In this document: piece after piece, positions 40,543-52,619 of the stretch | How the letters are laid out: each line of letters starts with the position of its first letter | Numbering within the stretch: the first letter of the stretch is position 1 | NCBI GenBank assembly: GCA_964019335.1 | Contig: OZ025685.1 | Coordinates: forward strand, 374,001 to 438,000 | DNA from: Diplonema japonicum | Taxonomy: Eukaryota > Euglenozoa > Diplonemea > Diplonemida > Diplonemidae | Reading direction: 5' to 3' | Length of the DNA: 64,000 bases | Notes under the pieces: generated by a model | What the model saw: only the letters and a program-made list of their open reading frames with translations | Databases searched by the model: none | Told to the model about the DNA's origin: nothing | Program-made: the position numbers and the translations under genes

Positions 40543-43500
40543 ATGAGGGCTTCCTATGTTGCCCGGTACACGGTGCTTGTGGCGTTGCTAGTACTAATAA
40601 GCGGAGAAGGGGCAATCGCACAGATCATCACCTGCATCCCATCTACGCTGCAGCGTGCGTCGAACGAGACCTACACATGCACACGCGAGTTGTCGCTAAG
40701 CTCACTCTCGCTGCACTGGACATACAGCTCTCTCGATAGTGTGCTGCACTTTGCGGTGCAGAGCGGCACAACGGGTTGGCTTGGAATAAGTTTCCCCTCA
40801 ATACCTGGTGCCATGGTACCCGCGGATGCCGTCATCGGGTCCAGCGCCGGTGTGATGCCGTACAAAGTGACCGGACGAACTGACGCAAATATTGTCCCCA
40901 GCGAAGAGGCACGAACAAATCTCAAACTGGAAAATGAGACAATGGAACAAGTGAGCGGAATGACAACAATCAGGGCAACCGTTTCCACGACCACATTCGA
41001 CGGCTCGGGTTCTGGGATTGTGGCCATCAACGTCGCCCGCGACCCCATTGACACACGCTTCGACATGCATACGGAAAAGGTTTCGCTCACACTTAACCTC
41101 GTGACAGGGGAGGTGACTGTCATCAGCAGCAACATCAAATTCTACCGAAGACTGCATGCGGCGTTGATGGTATCAGCTTGGTGCTACATCCTCCCCGGCG
41201 GCATCATCATCAAAAGGTACGGGAAGCGTGTGTTCGGGATATCTGATTCCATGAAGACGGGGATGGTGGGGATGGGTTTCCATCTCCACGTGACGTTGAT
41301 GATGCTGAGCACAGTGTTGATCACGGCGGCCTTTGCCATAGCGGTGACGCAGCTGAACACGGGGGCTTTGCTCGAGAAGCACGAGCACAAGAACGTGGGG
41401 TACGCTGTGTACGCACTGATGGCGGCGTCACCGCTGCTTGGCATGATTGGGCCTCTCTACACACCGTTGCCGACATCGAAGGGGAGGAACCTGTTTTCCA
41501 TTGTGCACCCCAACATTGGGCGTGTGGCATACATCATGTCTGTGTTCCAGTGCTTCTCGGGGGCCGAGCGCCTGGAACAGGGCGACCCTGACGCCGCAAC
41601 CCAGTTCCGCTACGCTGTTGTGATCGGGCTGACAGTGACAGTGACAACTGTCGTATTGCTGGAGTTCATCAACAGATTCTGCAATATCCGTAGCCGGCGG
41701 CGCAACACGCTCTTCCTGGGGTCGGCTGGGCCGACGAAGATCTCATGGTCAGATGTGCACGAGCACGCAGGCAAGATGGACCCCTGGCTGGTCATTGACG
41801 GCAGGGTGTACGCCATCTCGTCGTGGCTCGACACGCATCCCGGCGGTGGCGAGGTGCTGCTGCAGTGTGCTGGCAGCGATGCGACGGACGCCTTCAACAT
41901 CATACAGCACAGCGAGACTGCGAGGGAAAAACTCGAGAAGTTCTTTTTGGGCGAAGTGGAGGACATCCGGATGGACCATGCCATCGAGCTGACGGAGGAG
42001 ATAGCCAATGCGATGGTTGAGCTGGACCTGGACGAAGCGGCCATCCTCATCAAGGAGGCAGAGACGGAAGTCCCGGGTACCATGCTGACTGCGTTTTCCA
42101 GTCTTCTGGAAAACCTGTGCACCTACAAGCCCTTCCTTCCTGCATCTCTCACCACGCTGGAGAATACCGCCACGAACCGCAACGCAGAAAGCATAAGGCC
42201 CGTCGACAGGGTGGCCCGCCTCATCGAGGCTAACCCTCCCACCCACGCGGTCTTAGCCTTCACAGACATCCAGTCCTCCACCCAGCTGTGGGAATCTTTT
42301 CCCAACGGCATGAAGATTGGTTTAGCGAAGCACAACGAAGTGATGCGGTCCGTCCTCAAGGACTGCCAAGGCTACGAGGTGAAGACCATCGGCGACGCCT
42401 TCATGGTTTCTTTCAAAGACTCTTTCAGTGGACTGAAGTTTGGGATCAACGTACAAATTGCCCTAACTCAAGCCAACTGGCCTGCGTCCCTCCTCGAGCA
42501 TGCTTTGTGCTCGGAAGTGAGCTCGAAGTCAGGGCACCTCACCTGGGCAGGGCCCAGGGTGCGCATCGGCCTGCACAAGGGTGACGTCGAACCGCAGGCG
42601 AACCCCACCACCGGAAGGATCGACTTTTTTGGCAACACAGTGAACAAGGCAGCCCGGGTTGAGGGTGTGGCGGTAGGGGGCACTATTGCCGTCACTGAGG
42701 AGTTCCTTTCTGGGCTGACCCAAGAGGAGCTGAGCAGTTTCGGTGCAATCGACTCGACACCCTTGGGGAAGGTCCCTTTGAAGGGTGTGAAGCAGCTCTC
42801 CAACATCACAGTCCTCCTCCCAGAGATTCTCAAGGAGCGCAAGCAAGAAGTCCTCAAGAACCTCTTCGCAAAGAGTAAACCGCGGGACGTGCCTTCTTCG
42901 CCCTTGTCTGTGCCCTTGTCACCACCAGTAGGGAGCTTGGGCGGGTTGTCGCGCAGCCCATTCTTCTCATCACTAGCGACGTGTGTCACAGTGAAGGTGA
43001 ACTTCGCGTTCTTGAAGCAGATGTCGACGGCAGGTGAGGAGATCAACTCTGTCTTCTCGACCATCATCGAGCTGGCGAACAGGACGGAGGCGGTGGTGCA
43101 GGCACTGTACGGGGGCATGGTGCTGCTCACGTGGAACCTGACAAAACGCTGTTCCCAGCATTCCATGCAGGCATGTAAGTTCGCGACAATGCTGTCGCAG
43201 CACGGGACGGGGAAAGGCAGTGATGCAGTAAATCTGGGGATTGCATCAGGAGTTGCAGTATATGGGAAGGTTGGAACAGAGACACAAAAGTCTATCGCGA
43301 TGGTAGGGAGTGTGGTGGAACTGAGCGCAAAGGTGGCGGACTTCTGCGAGAGGGTAGGGTGCTACGCGGGGGTGGGGTCCATCCCCATGCTCCGTGGGGT
43401 CATCGACGAGCCCACAGTGACGAACCACACAAGGATCCTGGACATGTGGAACATTGGAGGCGGTGAGACAGTTACCGTTCATGAACTTGAAACCCTCGGA

Positions 43501-44140
43501 CTTGCCTCTGGGATGTCAGCATGGGGATTCATGGGGGGCACAGCACCTGAGCACCCGACCTGGTCCAAGGAGTTCAAAACCCACGTCCACGAGGCTCTGG
43601 TGAACAAGACAGTCGAGTCCACCGCCAAGGTTGTGAAGGTCATCGACACCACTTTGCAAGAAATGAAGTGCGGGAACGACAAGTGCACGCTCTTCACCAA
43701 TGTTACCTGCGAAGAGTGCGGCACTATCTGCAAGGAATGTGCTAAGACCTGCTTCTCCCACAAAACGACGCGCCTGCAAGACGGGTCCCCTACTGCACTA
43801 GTGTATCTCAAGAACCGCCTTCTCAGCCTTTCGGAAGGAGAGGGCTCTTTGGAGCACTTTTCGATTGGTCTCGATCTTAGGGAAAAACCCGCAGAGAGCT
43901 GGCTTGGGTACAGCCAACCAATGCACCAGCATAGCTTTACAAGACAATCAAGTGTGCATAGCCGTGCTAGCCAGTTGGTATGGGGGAGAAATGAAGAAAG
44001 AAAAAAATAATAAATAGGAGCAGAGAAGTTTTGATAGCAGCCCCCCCAACGTGCGAGCGGCTTCTGGTTTTGTTAGTCCTGTGAACCGTGTGCTGAACCC
44101 TCTGCCTCCTCAGGCTGCAAAGTATAAGCAGAGTGACTGA
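40543..44140 (+). CDS. DOMON-cytochrome b561-cytochrome b5-nucleotide cyclase fusion, copy 1
   Basis: Exons 40543-43977 and 44018-44140 give 1185 residues. The signal peptide is about 1-27. DOMON spans about 31-195 (GWLGISFP...GAMVPADAVIG). Cytochrome b561 spans about 200-375 with four candidate haem His (205, 249, 282, 322). Cytochrome b5 spans about 398-475, with H432 in HPGG and H456. The class III cyclase domain spans about 565-760: D575 and D618 for metals, K614 and D694 fitting adenine choice, N701 and R705 for the transition state. A second, degenerate cyclase-like domain (about 812-965) lacks the metal Asps. A Cys-rich zinc-like segment covers about 1043-1073. Predicted: extracellular haem, membrane electron transfer, cytosolic cyclase. 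Relative to copy 2 it lacks the peroxidase and six residues near 891-893. cAMP rather than cGMP product is inference. Confidence 0.87.
43978..44017 (+). other. intron, 40 nt, purine-rich
   Basis: GTATGG...AATAATAAATAG. Splicing replaces a short Lys-rich end with a C-terminus containing RSFDSSPPNVRAASGF, which is conserved in copy 2. Confidence 0.82.
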
Positions 44141-44563
44141 AGGGGCTTTGGTTCAGAGTGATTGTCGAAGCTGGTGATCAGCAACAGGGGGTCGCATGAG
44201 CGACGAAAAGAGGGCCGATAGAGACACCTAGCCACCTGCTGGTGTTCATAACGAAAAGGCCCTGTGAGTATAGGTACGGTGAGGGGCTCAGTGCCACAGT
44301 ATTTCTTCCTACTTTCTATCTACCTTTGCCTCCCCCCCCCCCCCCGTCCACCCTAGCATAATCCCTTTTACGACACGTGCCCCTTTCAACACGAATGCTG
44401 CCTCAAGTTGTGGTGTTCGACTCTCTGAATGCCAAAATGCCATCCTTAAGGCCATCTTGCAAAGCAACGCTTGTTGGTACCCGTGTTCCTCTTAAGTTTT
44501 TTTTTATTTTTTTATTGTTTTTAAATGTTTTTAAAAAGTTATTCTACTTTGTTTGTTTCTTCT

Positions 44564-44607
<44 letters not shown>

Positions 44608-45049
44608 TTAGGCGATCCTGTCACATACTGCAGGTTCCCTCAAAGACATCTTTTTTTTTTTTTTTTTGGCCGCGAGAAGGCGGTGGGGATCATGCGGTTT
44701 CTAGACACGCTGGTTGAAAAACAAAAGGAAGTGCCTTCCCAGCCTAGCCATGCAAGAACGTGTGATCCCTGCTCTCCATACGTCGTTGGCTTTGGAGTGC
44801 CCCTGACAAGAGAGGATTGGAAGGTGACAACTGTCAGCATAAGGTAGGCACGCCCACCACCGGTGGGCCGTTGCTACCCACTTCATTTCCTAGAGTGAAC
44901 TTTTTTTTTTTTTTCCAACCTCCATGAGGGGTTTGTCCTGCACTTTGAGTTTTTTTTATCCCTCCCCCTCTAATTTAAAAGTTTTAAAAAGTCTGGATTT
45001 TTTGTGAACTTTTTTTTTTTTTTTAAGAACCTCTTCGGGAGAAGCGAAA

Positions 45050-45108
<59 letters not shown>

Positions 45109-45804
45109 GAAAAACTCACGTTGCACGTTGTTCTCCTGTCAACAATCTCAGAAGGGGTAGGATATAGCTAATAGGGGGTCGCGCCTGTCATGTCCCCCAT
45201 TGGTCTTTTTTTTTCCCTCCCCCCCCCCCCTGCCGGTGAAGAGAGAGAAGCATTATAACCAAAAGAATGAAAAGGCCAGAATTTGACCCTTTTAATCCCA
45301 TAGAAGTAGCCGCCACCATTTCACTTTATCACACTTGTCATTGGGCGACGGGTGGGTCGCAAGATGCTGTTCTCTCTCTCTCTCTCTCCCCCCCCCCCCC
45401 CCCCTTTTTGCCACGCAAGCTCTCATCTCGTGTTGGCTGATAAATTAGTACCGTCTTCAAGGGAAGAATTTTCGGAGAGTGAATAGAATAGCTGAGTAAT
45501 TCGCGCTATGTTGCCCTTAGATAAGGTTCGATGGAATTGAGCCTCTCCGATTCATGGTGAAAGTTTTCTGGCGATTGATATCCAGTAGTTTCTTCTTCTT
45601 CTTTTCAATTAGAGTATTTCGCCCCCGTGATACGGTGCCACCCTCCCTTTTTTTTTTCCCCCCCCTTCTTCTTTCCATCTTTTAATCTTTCGTGTGAACT
45701 TGAAAATAGGGAGAGAAGTAAAAAAGATTTTTTAAAAAAAAAAAATAACCTAAGTCTATCTGTTTCTTTTAGGGTGGTTCTCAAGTGGGGATTTGCTCTC
45801 TCTC

Positions 45805-45835
<31 letters not shown>

Positions 45836-46729
45836 TGAATTGTTAGTGCTAAAAAGAGTAGTGGTGGCATTTGTCGGGGCTTATCCTTTTTACAGGTTAA
45901 CCCCGGCTGTGCACAAAACAACAATCAACAGACTCTCTCTCTCTCTCTCTCTCTTCCCCCTCCCCCTTTTTTTTATCTACGCCCTTCGTCATCTACTTTC
46001 GCTCACGTGGTAATGAGGAACAAAAAAAAAAAATGCTTCGATTTTTCGACGAGTTTTGTCCGCGATGCCTTTTTTTTAAATTTTTTTTTTTAAATTTCTT
46101 TTTACCATATTTGCAGATTTATAGGCAGTTTGAGTCCGGTGAGCAAATGAGCGAATGGGGGTATATATAAAAAAATAAAAATAAAAAAAAAAAAAAAAAA
46201 CAAATAAACGAAACGAAGCGAAAAATGAGCCGTAATTTTAACTCTTGTTGCCCCGTTGTTTTTTCTTTTTTTTTTTCTTAGTGCAAAAGAAGAAGAGAAG
46301 AAGGGAGGGGGGGGGGAAAAAAACATGCATTGGAAGACAGAGTTAAATTATGACTTTATTATTTGTTTGGTGAATAAAAAAATTTTTTTTTCTTCTTCTT
46401 CTTCTTGTGTCACAAATGGGGCCCAGCGCTGCGTGGAATATGCAAAGCAGAATGCAGAATCTGAACAGAACAGACCATGCTAAGCCCTGCGAAAGCTATT
46501 CCTGTCGACGACACCCGACTAGACTGCCAACGCAGTCTGACCACCGCAGTCGGCACCCACCAATGACGCAACGAAAAAAAAAAAAAAAAAAAAAAAAAAA
46601 ACTTTTTTCTTCTCTTAATCCACACAACATTTGTAACATGTCTTTCAAGGCTCTGAAAAAAACGTAAAAAAAAAAAAAATAAAAAAAAAACAACAAAACA
46701 GGCCAGGGGTCACAACAGGAAACTCACAC
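44141..46729. other. intergenic between the tandem cyclase genes; dispersed repeats
   Basis: Repeat blocks: 44612-44640 (CCTGTCACATACTGCAGG family), 44862-44892 (GGTGGGCCGTTGCTA family), 44920-44955 (CTCCATGAGGG family) and 45772-45797. CT microsatellites lie at about 45375-45390 and 45930-45953, and an A-run near 45055-45095. A weak + strand fragment (44692-44847) inside the repeats has no recognised domain. No host gene is seen. Confidence 0.5.
46717..46729 (+). promoter_or_regulatory. AG plus 5' leader shared by both cyclase genes
   Basis: AG followed by GAAACTCACAC and then the ATG is identical in copy 1 (40530-40542). Sequence upstream of the AG is unrelated in the two copies, so homology begins at the AG, as if it marks the transcript's spliced 5' end. 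Confidence 0.5.
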
Positions 46730-49700
46730 ATGAGGGCTTCCTATGTTGCCCGGTACACGGTGCTTGTGGCGTTGCTAATATTAATAAGCGGGGAACGAGC
46801 AAACGCGCAGACCTTAGGAAGCGGTATTCGCGCCGTCTACCACGAACAATATCTACCTGTGGTAAATAGATGCGCTGAGATATTGCGCGCGGCAAAACAA
46901 CCCATGCTGCCTCTCGTGGTGAGGCTGGGCTGGCATGCTATGGGAAACTATGACAGGAATCTGGTCCCGCGTGGGGGCTCGAACGGGGGATGCATCAGAA
47001 TGCTCCCCGAAAGCGCGGATCCTGCCAACAACGGAATCGAACTCGCACGCGAGGTGATAGACCCCGTGAAGACACAATTTACCTTTATCACGTTTGCAGA
47101 TTTATATGTCCTCGCGGCTAATACTGCTCTTGAAATGATGGGTAGTCTTCCTCTCTACTTCACCCCTGGGAGGGTGGACTACCGCAATACAGACCCAACC
47201 CCGAACCCGCAGTGCGTCCCTGCCGGGAGAATGCCCAGAAAACACATTCAAGATGACGTATACCCTTTCCCAGCTAGCAGGGACTATCATTACAAGAAGT
47301 TCAAGGAGTTTGGGTTTAACATAATCGACGCATCTGGGGTGGTGGACGAGGTCGCCCTGCACGAATCCATCGCTCTGATGGGCGGGCACAGCATCGGCGG
47401 GATGCACATTGACAGGAGCAGGAACGAGGGGAACTGGACGACCACGCCCTTTATCTTCAACAACGAGTACTTCCAAGTGCTGTTCGACTTCAACTGGTCG
47501 GTGACCACGGCCACTGATAGGGCGGATCTAGACCTGCAGTATGAGGAGAACGGGCTTGTGATGCTCCCATCCGACCTCTCGTTGAAGTTCTTCCCCGAGG
47601 TGGGGCGGGCCGTCGAGAACTTTGCGAAGAACGAGACCTCCTTCAAGTTATACTTCCAAACAGCGTGGGCCAAACTGTCCGGCAACGGTGTGACGCCAGC
47701 ACCAGGGTCTGACATTGTGCCCACCCCCGCACCGCCTAGCATGTCGTGCATCCCATCTACGCTGCAGCGTGTGTCGAACGAGACCTACACATGCACACGC
47801 GAGTTGTCGCTAAGCTCGCTCTCGCTGCACTGGACATACAGCTCTCTCGATAGTATGCTGTACTTTGCGGTGCAGAGCGGCACAACGGGTTGGCTTGGAA
47901 TAAGTTTCCCCTCAATACCTGGTGCCATGGTACCCGCGGATGCCGTCATCGGGTCCAGCGCCGGTGTGATGCCGTACAGCGTGACCGGACGAACTGAATC
48001 CACTGTTGTCCCCAGCGAACTGGCACGATCGGCACTAAAACTACAAGGCGAGGTCATGGAACAAGTGAGCGGAATGACAACAATCAAGGCGGCCATAACC
48101 ACGACCACAATCGACGGCTCGGGTTCTGGGCTTGTGGCCATCAACGTCGCCCGTGACCCCACAGAAACACTCCTCAGGAAGCACAAGCTGACGGAAGTGA
48201 CCTCCATCACCGTTGACCTTGCATCTGGTGACGTGACTGTCATCAGCAGCAACATCAAATTCTACCGAAGACTGCATGCGGCGTTGATGGTATCAGCTTG
48301 GTGCTACATCCTCCCCGGCGGCATCATCATCAAAAGGTACGGGAAGCGTGTGTTCGGGATATCTGATTCCATGAAAACGGGTGTGGTGGGGATGGGTTTC
48401 AGGCTCCACGTGGCGTGCATGCTGATAAGCACAGTGTTGATCACGGCGGCCTTTGCCATAGCGGTGACGCAGCTGAACACGGGGGCTTTGCTCGAGAAGC
48501 ACGAGCACAAGAACGTGGGGTACGCTGTGTACGCACTGATGGCGGCGTCACCGCTGCTTGGCCTGATTGGGCCTCTCTTCACACCGTTGCCGACATCGAA
48601 GGGGAGGAACCTGTTTTCCATTGTGCACCCCAACATTGGGCGTGTGGCATACATCATGTCTGTGTTCCAGTGCTTCTCGGGGGCCGAGCGCCTGGAACAG
48701 GGCGACCCTGACGCCGCAACCCAGTTCCGCTACGCTGTTGTGATCGGGCTGACAGTGACAGTGACAACTGTCGTATTGCTGGAGTTCATCAACAGATTCT
48801 GCAATATCCGTAGCCGGCGGCGCAACACGCTCTTCCTGGGGTCGGCTGGGCCGACGAAGATCTCATGGTCAGATGTGCACGAGCACGCAGGCAAGATGGA
48901 CCCCTGGCTGGTCATTGACGGCAGGGTGTACGCCATCTCGTCGTGGCTCGACACGCATCCCGGCGGTGGCGAGGTGCTGCTGCAGTGTGCTGGCAGCGAT
49001 GCGACGGACGCCTTCAACATCATACAGCACAGCGAGACTGCGAGGGAAAAACTCGAGAAGTTCTTCGTGGGCGAAGTGGAGGACATCCGGATGGACCATG
49101 CCATCGAGCTGACGGAGGAGATAGCCAATGCGATGGTTGAGCTGGACCTGGACGAAGCGGCCATCCTCATCAAGGAGGCGCAGGCGGAGGTCCCAAGGTC
49201 AATGCTGACTGCGTTTTCCAGTCTTCTGGAAAACCTGTGCACCTACAAGCCCTTCCTTCCTGCATCTCTCACCACGCTGGAGAATACCGCCACGAACCGC
49301 AACGCAGAAAGCGCAAGGCCCGTCGACAGGGTGGCCCGCCTCATCGAGGCCAGCCCTCCCACCCACGCGGTCTTAGCCTTCACAGACATCCAGTCCTCCA
49401 CCCAGCTGTGGGAGGCCTGCCCTAACGGCATGACAGTCGGTTTGGCGAAACACAACGAAGTGATGCGGTCCGTCCTCAAGGACTGCCAAGGCTACGAGGT
49501 GAAGACCATCGGCGACGCCTTCATGGTTTCTTTCAAAGACTCTTTCAATGGACTGAAGTTTGGGATCAACGTACAAATTGCCCTAACTCAAGCCAACTGG
49601 CCTGCGTCCCTCCTCGAGCATACTTTGTGCACCGAAGTGTGCTCGAAGTCAGGGCACCTCACCTGGGCAGGGCCCAGGGTGCGCATCGGCCTGCACAAGG

Positions 49701-51294
49701 GTGACGTCGAACCGCAGGCGAACCCCACCACCGGAAGGATCGACTTTTTTGGCAACACAGTGAACAAGGCAGCCCGGGTTGAGGGTGTGGCGGTAGGGGG
49801 CACCGTTGCCGTCACTGAGGAGTTCCTTTCTGGGCTGACCCAAGAGGAGTTGAGCAGTTTCGGTGCAATCGATATGACACCCTTGGGGAAGGTCCCTTTG
49901 AAGGGTGTGAAGCAGCTCTCCAACATCACAGTCCTCCTCCCAGAGATTCTCAAGGAGCGCAAGCAAGAAGTCCTCAAGAACCTCTACGCGAAGAGGGCCG
50001 GCGACAAACCGCGGGACGTGCCTGCCTCACCCTTGTCTGTGCCCTTGTCACCGACCGTAGGGAGCGGCCTCACTGGGAGTGTGCGGATGTCGCGCAGCCC
50101 ATTCTTCTCATCACTAGCGACGTGTGTCACAGTGAAGGTGAACTTCGCGTTCTTGAAGCAGATGTCGACGGCAGGTGAGGAGATCAACTCTGTCTTCTCG
50201 ACCATCATCGAGCTGGCGAACAGGACGGAGGCGGTGGTGCAGGCACTGTACGGGGGCATGGTGCTGCTCACGTGGAACCTGACAAAACGCTGTTCCCAGC
50301 ATTCCATGCAGGCATGTAAGTTCGCGACAATGCTGTCGCAGCACGGGACGGGGAAAGTCTCACATGGGACTGTATGGGGTGATGCAGTAAATCTGGGGAT
50401 TACATCAGGAGTTGCAGTATATGGGAAGGTTGGAACAGAGACACAAAAGTCTATCGCGATGGTAGGGAGTGTGGTGGAACTGAGCGCAAAGGTGGCGGAC
50501 TTCTGCGAGAGGGTAGGGTGCTACGCGGGGGTGGGGTCCATCCCCATGCTCCGTGGGGTCATCGACGAGCCCACAGTGACGAACCACACAAGGATCCTGG
50601 ACATGTGGAACATTGGAGGCGGTGAGACAGTTACCGTTCATGAACTTGAAACCCTCGGACTTGCCTCTGGGATGTCAGCATGGGGATTCATGGGGGGCAC
50701 AGCACCTGAGCACCCGACCTGGTCCAAGGAGTTCAAAACCCACGTCCACGAGGCTCTGGTGAACAAGACAGTCGAGTCCACCGCCAAGGTTGTGAAGGTC
50801 ATCGACACCACTTTGCAAGAAATGAAGTGCGGGAACGACAAGTGCACGCTCTTCACCAGTGTTACCTGCGAAGAGTGCGGCACTATCTGCAAGGAATGTG
50901 CGAAGGTCTGCGTTTCCCACAAAACGACGCGCCTGCAAGACGGGTCCCCTACTGCACTAGTGAATCTCAAGAACAACCTTCTCAGCCTTTCGGAAGGAGA
51001 GAGCTCTTTGGAGCACTTTTCGATTGGTCTCGATCTTAGGGAAAAACCTACAGAGGGGTGGCTTGGGTACAGCCAACCAATGCACACGAAAAGCTTTACA
51101 AGACACTCAAGCATGCATAGTAGTCAGATTAGCCAGTTGGTATATGAGGGAAAGAAGAAAGAAAAAATAATAATAAATAGGAGCGAAGTTTTGATGGTGG
51201 TTCTCCCAACGTGCGAGCGGCTTCTGGTTTTGTTAGTCCTGTGAACCGTGTGCTGAACCCTCTGCCTCCTCAGGCTGCAAAGTACGCGAAATGA
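46730..51294 (+). CDS. haem peroxidase-DOMON-cytochrome b561-cytochrome b5-nucleotide cyclase fusion, copy 2
   Basis: Exons 46730-51139 and 51181-51294 give 1507 residues. After a signal peptide nearly identical to copy 1 comes a class I haem peroxidase (about 30-320) of the ascorbate/cytochrome c peroxidase type. The distal R65, W68 and H69 (VVRLGWHA), proximal H220 (GGHSIGG), W236 (GNWTTTPFIF) and D282 (LPSD) are all present, so it looks active. A Pro-rich linker leads into DOMON at C340, then b561 (His about 516, 560, 593, 633), b5 (about 743, 767), catalytic cyclase (Asp about 886, 929, 1005; Lys about 925), degenerate cyclase and Cys-rich segment, nearly identical to copy 1. The predicted topology puts peroxidase and DOMON outside and b5 and cyclase in the cytosol. 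Secreted class I peroxidases fused to cyclases are not known to me. Confidence 0.9.
51140..51180 (+). other. intron, 41 nt, purine-rich
   Basis: GTATAT...AATAATAAATAG, orthologous in position to the copy 1 intron. The following exon encodes ERSFDGGSPNVRAASGF and ends AAKYAK. Confidence 0.82.
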
Positions 51295-51615
51295 TGAAAT
51301 GGGGTGGCCAGGTTTTTTTGTTTTCCCCAGAAAATGGGGGGGAGTATCATTAGATGAGACTTGTGTCCACTACGGTGGCTGCGGTTAATACTTCACCCCC
51401 CCGCCAATCATAGTGATTCTTCTTGTCACTGAAAAAAAGATTTTTTTTATTTGATCGAAGCATGGTGTTTGACTTGTCTTTTTTTCTTTTTTTTTTTTTT
51501 TTTTTTGGAGAGAAGCAAACCCCGACGGCACCAGGATTTATCAATCGTAGAAAGGTGACAGGCCAACCAGCGCACTGAAAACAAAAAAAAAAAAAAGAAA
51601 AAAAAATAGACGACT

Positions 51616-51654
<39 letters not shown>

Positions 51655-52576
51655 GTTTGGGCCTTTCCTGCAGGAGAAAAAAAAAAGATTTTTTTTCCTG
51701 GGTCGTCGATTCAGCTCTCCCCTACCCCGCCCCATCAGTATGACCGAGTCAAATTTAAAGCTTCTCTCAAAAAAAAAAAAGATTTTAATCAAAAGTCCCC
51801 CCTCCCCTAATTCGGTATTTTCTTATTTGTCTCTTCTCCCTTTTTTTGTGTATTATTCGTGTTTTGTATTTAAGTTTTTTTTTCTTTATTTAGGTCATGG
51901 GGTGCATGTTTTAAACAAGAAAAATAAAAGACGGGGGGGGGGGGGGGGGGGGGGGAGGGGGATCGTCGGAAATTTAGTTGCTTCTTATTTTGAGTTATAA
52001 AAATATCCGGACTGAAGGAATGCACGTACCCACAAACTAAAAGAGAAAAAAAAGAAAAGAAGAAGAAGAAGAATAAAGAAAAGAAGAAAAAACAAAAGAA
52101 ATTGCTAGCCTTTTCTTTGTGTTCTTTTATTTTTTTTTATTTTTCTTTTTTTTTGCCGCATATTTTTTTTTTTGAACCTTTTTATAGGGGTTAATAAGGT
52201 TCTATTTGCAACGCCCCCCCCCCCCCCCCCCCCCCCAACTAAGAACGATGAAAGAAGAAGAAAAAAAAATAATCGGATAATTAAGTCCACACTGAAACGC
52301 GAACCTTTTTTTTTTATTATTGAGAATAGCATGGATGGAGATACAAAGAAGTGTGATGTGTTGTTCGCTGTTGATGACCTCCTCGGCATCTTCACCGGTG
52401 GCACCCTAGTAGAAGAATGGACACAGAACAAGAGCTTACTTAGCACAGTGCTGTGTCGGGCGCCAAGCACACTTCCTTCAACCCGTATATAAATTATCGA
52501 TTTTTTTTCTTCCAGTTTCTTCACATACCTTTTTCCCCACTCATATTGTCTCTGTCCTTTCACAAGCTCTCTCTCT

Positions 52577-52619
<43 letters not shown>

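Noticed and set aside
46407..46667. Small + strand frame ahead of cyclase copy 2
   Set aside because: No domain, ends in poly-Lys from an A-run, and lies beside low-complexity DNA.
46730..51294. Copy 2 as an assembly chimera of a peroxidase gene and a cyclase gene
   Set aside because: The signal peptide before the peroxidase is nearly identical to copy 1 and the frame is continuous through a natural Pro-rich linker; long-read confirmation would still settle it.
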